Part shown: one piece after another, positions 8,315 through 16,207 of the stretch
How positions within the stretch are numbered: the stretch's first letter is position 1
Layout of the letters: each line of letters opens with the position of its first letter
Source of the DNA: Bacillota bacterium
GTDB taxonomy: Bacteria; Bacillota; Clostridia; Acetivibrionales; JAFADI01
Assembly (NCBI GenBank): GCA_023424965.1
Contig: JAFADI010000213.1
Coordinates: 1-58,327, forward strand
Direction: 5' to 3'
Length of the DNA stretch: 58,327 nucleotides
The notes under the pieces: generated by a model
Told to the model about the DNA's origin: nothing
Databases searched by the model: none
What the model saw: only the letters and a program-made list of their open reading frames with translations
Translations under genes and position numbers: made by a program

Positions 8315-9523
8315 TCACTCTTTCGCCAGGGAGGCGCAAATCGCATCGGCCAGCGCATCCAGCTCCGGTTCCTGCTCCGGCTTGAGGGTGGAGCGGACAT
8401 CCAGCGGAGTGCCGATAATTTCAACATTTTTCATGGTGCCCAGAATCTCCTGCATAACTTTTATTGCCGCGCTGGCCCAGGTATGGTTGCCGATGAGGGC
8501 AGCCTTGCGGTTTTTGAGGCCCAGGCCTGCCATTTCCCTCAGCAGGGCGTCCATGACAAAATAGAGCTGCATGTTGTAGGTGGGCGACCCAATGACCATA
8601 TGGCTGTATTTCCATACGTCGGAGATGACATAGGAGGGATGGGTTTTGGAGACATCGTGCATGCGCATGTCGTGTACGCCGCGCTTTGCCAGCTTGTTGG
8701 CCAGGGCGTTCATGACATTTTCCGTGTTGCCGTACATCGATGCGTAGAAAAGGACCACGCCCTTCTTCTCCGGCAAATAGCAACTCCAATGGTTGTACTT
8801 GTCCAGGATATAAGGAATATCCCTGCGCCATATGGGGCCATGGAGGGAACAAATCATACGGATGTCCACCCCCGATAATTTTTTCAACACGGCCTGTACC
8901 TGCATGCCGTAGCGTCCTACAATATTTGCATAATACCGCCGGGCCTCATCCAGAAAAGCATTTTCATAGTCCGTTTCATCGGCAAACAGGTTTCCGGACA
9001 GGGCGCCGAAGGACCCGAAGGCATCGGCGGAGAAAAGGATGCCCTGGGACACCTCGTAGGTGAACATGACCTCAGGCCAGTGCACCATGGGAGCCAGATA
9101 AAAGCGCAGGGTGTTTTTACCCAGGGACAGTTCGCTGCCTTCGCATACCTCCAGTTGATTGGAGGCGATATCAAGACGGTAGTATTGACTGAAAAACTGA
9201 AAAGTTTTTTTATTGCCGACAACCTGTACACCGGGGTAGCGGCGTATCATTTCTTCAATGTTGGCGCAGTGGTCGGGCTCCATATGGTTGATGACCAGAT
9301 AGTCCAGCTTGCGTCCGCCCAGGGCATGTTCCACATTCTCAATATATAATCCGCTGATGGACGAATCCACCGTGTCAATCAGGGCTGTTTTTTCATCGAT
9401 AATCATATAGGAATTATACGCAACTCCGTTGGGGAGAGGAAACATATTTTCAAACCGTTCAAGCCGCCTATCGCTTCCACCGACCCAAAAGATCTGCGGC
9501 GCAATTTCCTGAATACCATACAT
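8315..9523 (-). CDS. Flavo-diiron protein (FprA-type O2/NO reductase)
   Basis: 402 residues. The N-terminal metallo-beta-lactamase-like domain carries the diiron ligands: the H-x-E-x-D-H motif in NHMEPDHCANIEE, a further His in MVHWPEVM, the bridging Asp in FSADAFGSFG, and the distal His in CSLHGP. The C-terminal ~150 residues are a flavodoxin domain with the FMN phosphate loop YASMYGNTENV and SPTYN. These proteins reduce O2 to water or NO to N2O using electrons from rubredoxin or a coenzyme, a main oxygen defence of anaerobes; rubredoxin-type partners are encoded at 37.3 kb. A strong AGGAGGT lies 6-7 bases before ATG. It is monocistronic. Confidence 0.95.
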   Translation of the reverse strand: MYGIQEIAPQIFWVGGSDRRLERFENMFPLPNGVAYNSYMIIDEKTALIDTVDSSISGLYIENVEHALGGRKLDYLVINHMEPDHCANIEEMIRRYPGVQVVGNKKTFQFFSQYYRLDIASNQLEVCEGSELSLGKNTLRFYLAPMVHWPEVMFTYEVSQGILFSADAFGSFGALSGNLFADETDYENAFLDEARRYYANIVGRYGMQVQAVLKKLSGVDIRMICSLHGPIWRRDIPYILDKYNHWSCYLPEKKGVVLFYASMYGNTENVMNALANKLAKRGVHDMRMHDVSKTHPSYVISDVWKYSHMVIGSPTYNMQLYFVMDALLREMAGLGLKNRKAALIGNHTWASAAIKVMQEILGTMKNVEIIGTPLDVRSTLKPEQEPELDALADAICASLAKE

Positions 9524-9573
9524 AGTTTATACCTCCTGTATTTCAATATCCTAGCTGTTTACTATACATTCAA

Positions 9574-9603
9574 ATTGTACTACATATTTCACTTCAAAAA
9601 CAA
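9574..9603 (-). promoter_or_regulatory. Candidate promoter of the flavo-diiron gene
   Basis: Read on the minus strand, TTGTTT (9603-9598) and TACAAT (9579-9574) are 18 bases apart, about 50 bases before the start codon. The match is moderate. Confidence 0.35.
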
Positions 9604-9689
9604 GTCTAAACGCCATTAAAAATCAGCGAGGGGTGAAAAAAGGTCCCGGGACTGGTTGCAGATTTTTCTTCATTTTTCTACATGCCGTC

Positions 9690-9718
9690 TTGACGGATGG
9701 ATTTTCCTGGGATAAAAT
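9690..9718 (+). promoter_or_regulatory. Sigma-A-type promoter of the stalk-domain gene
   Basis: TTGACG (9690-9695), a 17-base spacer and TAAAAT (9713-9718) lie 32 bases before the start codon, with GAGGAGGT as ribosome site in between. Confidence 0.75.
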
Positions 9719-9750
9719 GGTTCAGACTATAAAATTGAGGAGGTCAAGCA

Positions 9751-10755
9751 ATGAACAAAAAAATTAAAATCTTTTTCTTAACCTGCACGGTAGTCCTTAT
9801 GGTTTTGATGGGCATGACAGCGACGGCGTTTGCCATCGAAAAGGCCATCGACATTGCAGATACCGAGGGCTACTACATTGACATCAGCGACGTAAAAGAA
9901 GAAAAAGCAGCAGGCAGCGACACCATCTATGTTACCGACACTCCTGTAACCATCACATTTTATGGAGAGGGCTTGAACCGTCAGAGCATATACTATCTTT
10001 CCGACGCCAAGGTTGACGGGAGCGGCTTTGTATGGGGAGAAAATTCTGAAAAAGTTGCTTTTACCGTAAAAAAATATTATCCTTCGCTGGAAAGCGGAGA
10101 TACTTTCAATGAATTGGTCAAGGAACCGGAAAATATACCTTATTATCTGCACGGAAACTATGCCGTATTGACCAAACCGGGATATTACTCAATTACCGGC
10201 TCCATGGAGGCTTCCGCAGGAACGACGGTGATCGTCCAGGTGACGGGAAATGCCGCCTCCACTCCAAAAGAAGAGCCTGCACCGGCACCTTCGAATCCGG
10301 TAGAGCCGGCAGCTCCGGCAGTAACGGTACAGGCAACCCCCACCAGCTCCAAAGTCCTGGTGGACGGTAAGGCGGTCGCATTTGAGGCTTACAACATCAA
10401 CGGCAGCAACTACTTCAAACTGCGTGATATCGCCCAGGCCGTCAATGGCAGCGCAAAGAACTTTGAAATAAGCTGGGATGCAGAAAACAACGCCATAAGC
10501 TTGACCTCTGCAAAGGCTTACACCGCTGTCGGCGGTGAATTGGCGGTGGCGGCAAAATCAGCCGCTGCACAGGCTGTTTCCACAACCTCCAGGATATACC
10601 TGAACGGAGTGGAAGTTAAACTGACCGCCTACAACATCGGTGGAAATAATTACTTCAAGCTCAGGGACATCGGCAGTTCCATCGACTTCAACGTAACCTG
10701 GGACGCCAGTGCCAATACCATAGGCATTGACACTTCTTCAGCCTATACGGAATAA
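9751..10755 (+). CDS. Secreted protein with two copper-amine-oxidase-like stalk repeats
   Basis: 334 residues. A signal peptide covers residues 1-~28 (MNKKIKIFFLTC, hydrophobic core, then TATAFA before the predicted cleavage). The next ~140 residues are an unrecognised beta-rich domain. A Pro/Ala/Glu linker (~residues 170-195) leads to two stalk repeats of the 'copper amine oxidase N-terminal-like' family, marked by AYNINGSNYFKLRDIAQ and AYNIGGNNYFKLRDIGS. Such repeats are common in surface proteins of Clostridia and Paenibacillus; they do not imply oxidase activity. No sortase motif or membrane anchor is visible, so it is secreted or loosely wall-bound. It has its own promoter and terminator. 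Confidence 0.85.
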   Translation: MNKKIKIFFLTCTVVLMVLMGMTATAFAIEKAIDIADTEGYYIDISDVKEEKAAGSDTIYVTDTPVTITFYGEGLNRQSIYYLSDAKVDGSGFVWGENSEKVAFTVKKYYPSLESGDTFNELVKEPENIPYYLHGNYAVLTKPGYYSITGSMEASAGTTVIVQVTGNAASTPKEEPAPAPSNPVEPAAPAVTVQATPTSSKVLVDGKAVAFEAYNINGSNYFKLRDIAQAVNGSAKNFEISWDAENNAISLTSAKAYTAVGGELAVAAKSAAAQAVSTTSRIYLNGVEVKLTAYNIGGNNYFKLRDIGSSIDFNVTWDASANTIGIDTSSAYTE

Positions 10756-10771
10756 CCGGAAGAAAAAAACG

Positions 10772-10822
10772 AAGTGCCTGCAGGCCAATGCATTTTTATG
10801 CTTTTGCCGCAGGCACTTTTTT
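10772..10822 (+). terminator. Intrinsic terminator after the stalk-domain gene
   Basis: AAGTGCCTGC (10772-10781) pairs perfectly with GCAGGCACTT (10809-10818), followed by TTTTTTC. Confidence 0.9.
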
Positions 10823-10883
10823 CTTTGTCCACGAAAGCTCATTCCTTATCACATGGAGTTCCAGAACTGGATGAATATACAAA

Positions 10884-10912
10884 TTGACGCGGCATTTGAC
10901 CCGTGTTATCAT
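10884..10912 (+). promoter_or_regulatory. Promoter of the TasA-like operon
   Basis: TTGACG (10884-10889), 17 bases, TATCAT (10907-10912). It lies ~150 bases before the first gene, leaving room for the attenuator-like leader. Confidence 0.6.
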
Positions 10913-10957
10913 AGCAGAGACACAAAAACAACATTTTAAGAGTACAAAGTCGATAAG

Positions 10958-11037
10958 AGTTTGTAAGGCAAAACTGGCGGATTGAACCTAATCATGTGAA
11001 ATATAACAGTCGGTTTGCATTGCAAACTATTTTTTTG
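10958..11037 (+). promoter_or_regulatory. Attenuator-like leader with terminator before the TasA-like operon
   Basis: GTTTGC (11013-11018) and GCAAAC (11022-11027) form a hairpin directly followed by TATTTTTTT, an intrinsic terminator 25 bases before the first start codon. Upstream, GCAAAACTG (10968-10976) can pair with CAGT and TTTGC (11007-11018, cgg bulged), which would break the terminator. AGTTTG (10958-10963) can pair with CAAACT (11023-11028). Pairing is seen; switching is inferred. The ligand or factor is unknown. Confidence 0.45.
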
Positions 11038-11061
11038 ATTTGGTTTAGAAGCGGGTGATCT

Positions 11062-12024
11062 ATGAAAAAAATCATTTTTATACTATCCCTGGTTTTGATT
11101 ATGGCAAGCTCCATCGTCGCCGGAACCCTTGCAATGTATACGGCTTCCATCGACAACCTGGCAGAGGGAGGCGTTGTGGCCAAGGAATTCGTATTCGTAG
11201 GGGAAGGCATGGAGAGCTTCCAGCAGGGAATAAAAATAGCCCCCGGGGAAACCGTCAGGTGGCAGTTCAAAGTCAAAAATTACAAAAACCATATTATAAC
11301 GGAGACGGATTTATACTACAAGCTTACCTTCAATGTGCTGGCTTCGGCGGGCAAAAGCGCCATACAGCCCCTGACCGTCACAGTCAAGACCCCTGACGGC
11401 AATATTCGCGGCAGCGCTACCGGCGTGGGCACCTTTGACGTGCTGGGTTCCTTCCCCCTTTCGGAGATAGGGCAGGAACAGAATTATACCGTTGAGATAT
11501 CCTGGCCCGGCAATGGAAATGCAGATATCAACTATGCCGGCAGCAATTACGGAACCAGTGTCAATGTGGATGCCAGGGCATCACAGCTTCCTCTCGGCGG
11601 AGGAGAGGAGAACCCGGCCCCGCAGAGCAATGTAGCCGTGAAGTATGAAACAACGGTTCCGTGGCAAAATGGCCAGAGCGGTATTTATGAGTATGAGTAC
11701 AAAGTGACCATTACCAATAATTCCGATAAGGTCATAAAAGATTGGAACATTGCGTTTTCGCTTCCCACCGACAGGCTGACCAGGGCATGGAGCAATGCCA
11801 ACATGGTTTCGGGTCTGCCTGCAGGTTCATATAAATTTGTCAATCCGGGATACAACAACCAGGCAACGGACAATATCCTGCCGGGTCAAAGCGTATCCTT
11901 CAGAGGTCCGGCCCTTGGACGGGGAACGGAGCCCATACAGAATGTGAGTGTGGGAGGCAGCAACACAAGCAGCATCACGGTAACAGATGTGAAGTGTGAG
12001 TTTGGTAAATCCTCTTTAAACTAA
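11062..12024 (+). CDS. TasA/camelysin-like secreted protein with C-terminal CBM2-like domain
   Basis: 320 residues. The N-terminus is a SipW-type signal peptide (MKKIIFILS..., ending GTLAMYTASIDN). Residues ~30-175 are the TasA/camelysin-like beta domain, closely related to the gene at 12335 (shared IDNLAEG, VVAKEF, WPGNGNADINYAG). After a Pro/Glu/Gly linker, residues ~195-315 look like a CBM2-type carbohydrate-binding module (WQNGQSGIYEYEYKVTITNN, KDWNIAFSLP, LPAGSYKFVNPGYNN, ILPGQSVSFRGPALG). TasA relatives form extracellular fibres. The added module would let such a fibre hold cellulose or another glycan, which is inference. It is the first gene of a three-gene unit ending at the terminator at 12877, with SipW encoded next. 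Confidence 0.8.
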   Translation: MKKIIFILSLVLIMASSIVAGTLAMYTASIDNLAEGGVVAKEFVFVGEGMESFQQGIKIAPGETVRWQFKVKNYKNHIITETDLYYKLTFNVLASAGKSAIQPLTVTVKTPDGNIRGSATGVGTFDVLGSFPLSEIGQEQNYTVEISWPGNGNADINYAGSNYGTSVNVDARASQLPLGGGEENPAPQSNVAVKYETTVPWQNGQSGIYEYEYKVTITNNSDKVIKDWNIAFSLPTDRLTRAWSNANMVSGLPAGSYKFVNPGYNNQATDNILPGQSVSFRGPALGRGTEPIQNVSVGGSNTSSITVTDVKCEFGKSSLN

Positions 12025-12035
12025 GGGGGACAAAG

Positions 12036-12302
12036 ATGAAAACAAAAATTTTGCTCATACTGGCCCTTGCCGGGGCAGTGTACGCTTCCTTAACGGTGGG
12101 CACTCTGTCAGGCTATACCGTTGCATCAAGCTTTGGAGTGAGCATTGTTCCGGACCAGCAAAAAATCCGGCAGCAAGCCGTTGTGAAACTGCCCTCACCG
12201 CCTGAGGTTGCGGCGACGGCAGATAAGCAGGAACCGCAAGAGCAGCAAGAACAACAGGAAGAACAACAGGAGGCTTCATCCGTCAACGCGTTGGAGCAAT
12301 AA
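12036..12302 (+). CDS. Small exported protein with Gln/Glu-rich tail
   Basis: 88 residues, a well-placed start (AAGGGGGACAAAG before ATG), 11 bases after the previous gene. The N-terminus is hydrophobic (LLILALAGAVYASLTVGTLSGYT) and resembles the SipW-type signal of its neighbours, in which GTLAMYT is replaced by GTLSGYT. The tail is proline-rich and then almost only Gln and Glu. I do not recognise a family. Position between two TasA-like genes suggests an accessory or minor fibre component, comparable only in position to TapA of Bacillus. Confidence 0.65.
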   Translation: MKTKILLILALAGAVYASLTVGTLSGYTVASSFGVSIVPDQQKIRQQAVVKLPSPPEVAATADKQEPQEQQEQQEEQQEASSVNALEQ

Positions 12303-12334
12303 ACTTTATTTTTAAAATTTAAGGGGGTATTTAA

Positions 12335-12865
12335 ATGAAAAAGGCACTGATAATTTTTGCACTTGTATTGGTCGCATCCACATCCATCATTGCAGGAACG
12401 CTTGCAATGTACACCACCAGAATAGACAATCTGGCGGAAGGCAGTGTGGTTGCAAAGGAATTCATACTCTTGGAAGGCGGCACCGATACCTTTACGAAAA
12501 ATGTAAAGATCAGCCCCAACGAGACAGTGAACTGGCAGTTCAGCGTAAAGAACTACAATGGTTCCGTCGTAAGTGAGACAGCAATGAATCTGAATTTTGA
12601 CGTGGATGTCATTGCGGCAGACGGCAAAAGCGTGATTGCTCCGCTTGTGCTCACCGTGAAGGATTCAGCCGGAAATACAGTAGGAACAGTGACATCCAGC
12701 GGTAAAATCCAGTTTGCGGACGAGTTCCAGCTTCAGGCCCAGGGACAGGAAAAGGTTTACACACTGTCCGTCAACTGGCCCAGCAACGACAACACCGATA
12801 TAAATTATGCAGGAGCAGGTTTCGGAACTGCGGTGAAAGTAGCTGTGACCGGTACACAGAAATAG
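12335..12865 (+). CDS. TasA/camelysin-like secreted protein (single domain)
   Basis: 176 residues, about the length of the first domain of the gene at 11062 and a clear paralogue: the signal (IIAGTLAMYTTRIDNLAEG), VVAKEF, NETVNWQFSVKNY and WPSNDNTDINYAGAGFGT all have counterparts. The signal is of the class processed by SipW-like, ER/archaeal-type signal peptidases. It lacks the carbohydrate module. AAGGGGGT precedes ATG. Likely the main fibre subunit, while the CBM-bearing paralogue would decorate or anchor; this division is inferred. Confidence 0.8.
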   Translation: MKKALIIFALVLVASTSIIAGTLAMYTTRIDNLAEGSVVAKEFILLEGGTDTFTKNVKISPNETVNWQFSVKNYNGSVVSETAMNLNFDVDVIAADGKSVIAPLVLTVKDSAGNTVGTVTSSGKIQFADEFQLQAQGQEKVYTLSVNWPSNDNTDINYAGAGFGTAVKVAVTGTQK

Positions 12866-12876
12866 GATAAAACGTC

Positions 12877-12913
12877 AAAAAGCTGCACCCATCTTTGGGA
12901 GCAGCTTTTTTTG
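12877..12913 (+). terminator. Intrinsic terminator after the TasA-like genes
   Basis: AAAAAGCTGC (12877-12886) pairs with GCAGCTTTTT (12901-12910), with an inner CCC/GGG pair, followed by TTTG. It separates the secreted products from the SipW unit. Confidence 0.9.
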
Positions 12914-12968
12914 TTCCCTTTGTTGGGCATACTATTAACAACTTGACAGGAAGGACAAGAAAAGGTTA

Positions 12969-13511
12969 ATGCCCGAAGGAAAATATACGACCCGGGAACA
13001 AATTGAGGAAATGCGGCAGGAACTCCACCGGGAGAAACAGAAGCTGGCGGGGATGCAAGTGCCGGAAGACGGCCGCGGAAAGAAAACGGGGAAAGCAAAA
13101 ACGGCGGTGAAAGCCGCCGGGTGGGTTGTATTCCTCTGTATAAGCCTGCTGCTCGTCACGGTCATCGTGTCCATTCAAATCTCCAAAAGCCGGGGTGAAA
13201 TTCCCAATGTTCTGGGTTTTCAGCTTTTTGTCATCGAATCGGGAAGCATGGAGCCCACCCTCCATGTGGGCTCGGTAATCCTGGCCCGGAAGCCGGAAGA
13301 CCCCGGAGGACTTAAAGAAAACACCATTGTTACCTTCAGGACTCTATCCGGTGCCGTCGTCACCCACAGGATCGTCAAGGCCGAAGCCGGTGGGGCAGGA
13401 AACAGAACTTACCGCACCAAAGGGGACAATCCGAAAAATTCCACAGACCTGGAAGTATTGACTCCCGACAGGGTAATCGCGGTGTTTGTGGCGAGAATAC
13501 CTTTAACCTAG
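12969..13511 (+). CDS. sipW: SipW-type (ER/archaeal-class) signal peptidase I
   Basis: 180 residues. A charged cytoplasmic head (1-~48), one membrane span (~50-72) and the S26 peptidase domain follow. The catalytic Ser is Ser93 in ESGSMEPT. The usual bacterial Lys is replaced by His133 in VVTHRIVK, as in SipW and eukaryotic signal peptidase, and the acidic partners lie in TKGDNPKNSTD (Asp153, Asp160). In Bacillus SipW cleaves TasA and TapA precursors; the neighbouring genes carry matching signals. A possible -35 TTGACA lies at 12943-12948 but no convincing -10 before the start, so expression may also come by read-through. Confidence 0.92.
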   Translation: MPEGKYTTREQIEEMRQELHREKQKLAGMQVPEDGRGKKTGKAKTAVKAAGWVVFLCISLLLVTVIVSIQISKSRGEIPNVLGFQLFVIESGSMEPTLHVGSVILARKPEDPGGLKENTIVTFRTLSGAVVTHRIVKAEAGGAGNRTYRTKGDNPKNSTDLEVLTPDRVIAVFVARIPLT

Positions 13512-13531
13512 GGAAAGGGGTACAGGGGATC

Positions 13532-14545
13532 ATGGATATTGTGCATGTTCCGGGAGAAAATCCGGCGGACGGGCCCGTCAAAAACATGGTGCTCATGGAA
13601 GGCATTTCATCCAGGGAACACTTCTGGCGTGAAGGAGAAGAACCCCGCCGGGTGATAGAAGATATCAACCTGCTCATAAAGAGGGAAGAGGTATGGGGGA
13701 TCAACGGAAGCTCCCTTTTTGAAATAAGGCTTCTGCTGGAGATCATGGCGAACATCCGGCCCTATGACGGCGGAAGGTGTGTGTTGGTGGAGCGGGGCAT
13801 GCCCCGGCACAAGCGCATCATACTGCAGCATGTGTTTTATATCGGGAGTTCCGGCATGCTTTATGACAACATGAATGTGCTGGAATTTCTTGTGTTTGCC
13901 GCTGCCGGGTTCAATAAAAATCCGGTGGAGCTTCAGGAGGAGATCTTTGAATTTATTCTGGATGCAGGGCTTGGACATATTTCCCTCACCCCCAACAGCC
14001 TGCTGACCAGGGAGGAAAAGGCGGTCGTCACTTTGCTTGCCGCAGCTTATTCCGGCAGCATGATGATTGTATTCAATCTGCCGGAATATGAATTCAATGA
14101 GGTGCTGACGGGAGCCATAGAAAAAATAGCGGGCCTTTCCAGGACCAGAGGTAAGGCTGTTATTCTGAGTACGAAAAACTGCCTTCTGATCGAAAAGGCG
14201 TGCAGCCATACTGCCTTTATCGCCGGCGGAAGGATAATATACCAGGGCACGGTTGAAGAGCTGCGTTTCGAATTTGACAGGGTCGTGGTCATCCTGCGGG
14301 ATAAGGACATCCATGGGGTAAAAGAGAGGCTGGCTCCGCTGCTTCACGGCTGCAGGCTGTCCGTAAAGGGCGGCAGCCTGCTCATCAGCGATGATGGGGA
14401 AGAGGAAAGAGACCCGGCCGGTATTTATAAAAAGATTCTTGAAGCGGGCATTGTGCCCGACAATGTGGAAATCAATCCTAAAACCGTGCAGAATGCATAC
14501 GAGGAGCTTGTTTTACGGCATGATTTACAGAAACAGCTATTTTAA
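13532..14545 (+). CDS. Degenerate ABC-type ATPase homologue (pseudo-ATPase)
   Basis: 337 residues with the overall plan of an ABC ATPase, but the catalytic residues are gone. The Walker A position reads GINGSSLF (56-63), so the GK(S/T) is Leu-Phe. The signature position reads LLTREEK (157-163) instead of LSGGQ. The Walker B position reads MMIVFNLPEYEF (177-188), with Asn-Leu where Asp-Glu should be. Regions such as YIGSSGMLYDNMNVLEFL and HTAFIAGGRIIYQGTVEELR still align well with family members. Reading frame, ribosome site and coupling to the next gene argue against a pseudogene. It probably serves as a non-hydrolysing partner of the following permease. Confidence 0.75.
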   Translation: MDIVHVPGENPADGPVKNMVLMEGISSREHFWREGEEPRRVIEDINLLIKREEVWGINGSSLFEIRLLLEIMANIRPYDGGRCVLVERGMPRHKRIILQHVFYIGSSGMLYDNMNVLEFLVFAAAGFNKNPVELQEEIFEFILDAGLGHISLTPNSLLTREEKAVVTLLAAAYSGSMMIVFNLPEYEFNEVLTGAIEKIAGLSRTRGKAVILSTKNCLLIEKACSHTAFIAGGRIIYQGTVEELRFEFDRVVVILRDKDIHGVKERLAPLLHGCRLSVKGGSLLISDDGEEERDPAGIYKKILEAGIVPDNVEINPKTVQNAYEELVLRHDLQKQLF

Positions 14546-15917
14546 GAAGGAACTCCGCCAGGCCTATACGGAAAATAAAACCGGCAACAACCGGAAAATG
14601 GCTTTTGCCCTTTTTCTCGGGCTTATTTCCTTCGCCCTTTATTTTGTGTTCCAAACGCTGCAGGAGAGCGTGCTTGCCGACGTAGCTCCGGAAATCATGC
14701 AGCCGAGTTTTTTTTCAACCATCTACATTTACATCCATGTGGCCTTTCTGTTCAACACCGTATACTTTATTGTCTATTATGATTATCTGTTTTTCTCGGA
14801 GATAAGGAAGAATTCCTGGTACCTTCTGGTGCAAATGGGCTACAATCCGGCCGCCATGATCTTTTCCAAGCTGTCCGCCCTGCTGCTCTCCGTTTTTGCA
14901 ATTTATACCGTAGGCTTTGTCTTCACCGTATTCCTGACCCTTTTCCTCAAGTACACCTTTATCTTTGCCTACATGCCGGCTCTTTACCTGGCGGGATTTA
15001 TGGATATCCTTTTTATCAGCATTCTCTCCATGACTTTTTCCCTCTATACAAGGACCATGACCAACGCACGCTACCTGCTGGCCTTTTCTGCCATGCTTAT
15101 CCTGGGGCTGAAAATTCTGCTGGGGTATTACAACGTCCTGTCCAACCGTGTTTCCATGCAGAATCTCCGCAACCTTTTTGATCTGGGGAACTCCTGGTAT
15201 TCACCCGTTGCAGGGGCGGTATTCCTGGCCTGCTGCGTCATCTGCGTTCTGGGAGCCCAAAATGTGACCAGGTACTATAATGTTCCTGCCGGCGACGATC
15301 CTATGCTCACAGAGGACGCGGTGGCATATGTGAATCCCAGGACGGGAAAACCGGAATATGCAGGCGGCAGGGAAACAACGGCCCGCAAGGCCAAAGTCTT
15401 TGATACGGTGGTTACGGTGTGCCTGATCGTTTTTATCTGTGCCATGCTTGCTTTTAACGGATTTATTATTATCATCAATGCATCCACGCCCGGAAAAGAG
15501 GTTGCCATACGGGGGGTCATACCCTTTGTTTTCAAATCGGACACCATGGAACCTGCCATTATGATGAACGACCTGGCCTACTTCAAAAAAGTTGATACCC
15601 AGCAGGAGATAGAAAAGGGGCAAATCATTCTTTTCGACCAAAACAACGTCATCTATGTGGAGCGGGTGATCGAAAAAACCGGGAACGAACTTAAGGTGGA
15701 TATCGACAACTACCCTCCCATGTCCCAGACGGGAGCCATGCTGAAAACCGTCCCGAGGCAGGCGGTACATGGCGTATACAGCGGCAGAAACCGCTGGCTT
15801 GGAGCATTGATACTTTTTGCAAACACCATCGTGGGCAGGCTGCTTTTTTTGCTGCTGCCTGCAGTTTTGCTTTTTTACCAAAAGCAGATCACGGATATTT
15901 CAAGAAGAAAAAAATAA
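14520..15917 (+). CDS. ABC-type permease fused to a degenerate signal-peptidase domain
   Basis: 465 residues from the ATG at 14520, inside the end of the ATPase gene (26-base overlap, GAGGAG upstream). An in-frame ATG at 14391 lies deep in the previous gene and is rejected. About seven spans occupy residues 28-245 (permease-like), one span 297-320, then a ~90-residue domain and a final span ~427-452. The extra domain aligns with the SipW encoded upstream: FKSDTMEPAIMMND against IESGSMEPTLHVGS, YVERVIE against VTHRIVK, VDIDNYPP against TKGDNPK. Thr342 thus takes the place of the catalytic Ser and Glu381 that of His. It is likely a non-cleaving substrate-recognition or membrane-assembly module. 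Confidence 0.75.
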   Translation: MIYRNSYFKKELRQAYTENKTGNNRKMAFALFLGLISFALYFVFQTLQESVLADVAPEIMQPSFFSTIYIYIHVAFLFNTVYFIVYYDYLFFSEIRKNSWYLLVQMGYNPAAMIFSKLSALLLSVFAIYTVGFVFTVFLTLFLKYTFIFAYMPALYLAGFMDILFISILSMTFSLYTRTMTNARYLLAFSAMLILGLKILLGYYNVLSNRVSMQNLRNLFDLGNSWYSPVAGAVFLACCVICVLGAQNVTRYYNVPAGDDPMLTEDAVAYVNPRTGKPEYAGGRETTARKAKVFDTVVTVCLIVFICAMLAFNGFIIIINASTPGKEVAIRGVIPFVFKSDTMEPAIMMNDLAYFKKVDTQQEIEKGQIILFDQNNVIYVERVIEKTGNELKVDIDNYPPMSQTGAMLKTVPRQAVHGVYSGRNRWLGALILFANTIVGRLLFLLLPAVLLFYQKQITDISRRKK

Positions 15918-15940
15918 CTGCAAGGGAAATAGAGTCAAAA

Positions 15941-16207
15941 TTATTTGGAGAAACAGTTAAATAATCTTTTAACCGCATTGTTTGCCTTGTCCAATACCTG
16001 TTTCTCGGTGGCGTCTGCGGGCTTGCAGCGCCTGGTCCATTCAAGGATCTGTACGGTGGCCATTTCGTTGCCGCTCTGGGCCTTTTTGAATATTTCATCA
16101 AAGGTTTTAGGGTCAGGAGTCGCTATTTGCTTGCCGTTGATATTTTTTTTTCTTGAAAGATTTTTTTCAATATCCAGAAACTTATTGATGTCATAGGCTA
16201 CCATCAT
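15941..16207 (-). CDS. Small hypothetical protein
   Basis: 88 residues (MMVAYDINKFLDIEK...). The start is the ATG at 16207, 9 bases after AAAGGTG; a GTG at 16219 lies inside that ribosome site. The protein is charged and probably helical (FDEIFKKAQSGNEMATVQILEWTRR, then a Lys/Asn-rich end). No family is recognised. It converges on the permease gene with only 23 bases between them and no clear terminator. Confidence 0.6.
   Translation of the reverse strand: MMVAYDINKFLDIEKNLSRKKNINGKQIATPDPKTFDEIFKKAQSGNEMATVQILEWTRRCKPADATEKQVLDKANNAVKRLFNCFSK

Noticed and set aside
8276..8878. Plus-strand open frame of 200 codons opposite the flavo-diiron gene
   Set aside because: Antisense to the flavodoxin domain and overlaps the terminator.
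10951..11028. c-di-GMP-I riboswitch before the TasA-like operon
   Set aside because: AAGGCAAAACTGGCGG resembles only part of the class; the conserved second motif with GCAAAGC is absent.
13532..14545. Pseudogene
   Set aside because: Full-length frame, ordinary codon use and translational coupling to the permease argue for a maintained protein.
13532..15917. Ordinary functional ABC transporter
   Set aside because: Walker A, Walker B and signature residues are all replaced and the permease has an extra degenerate peptidase domain.
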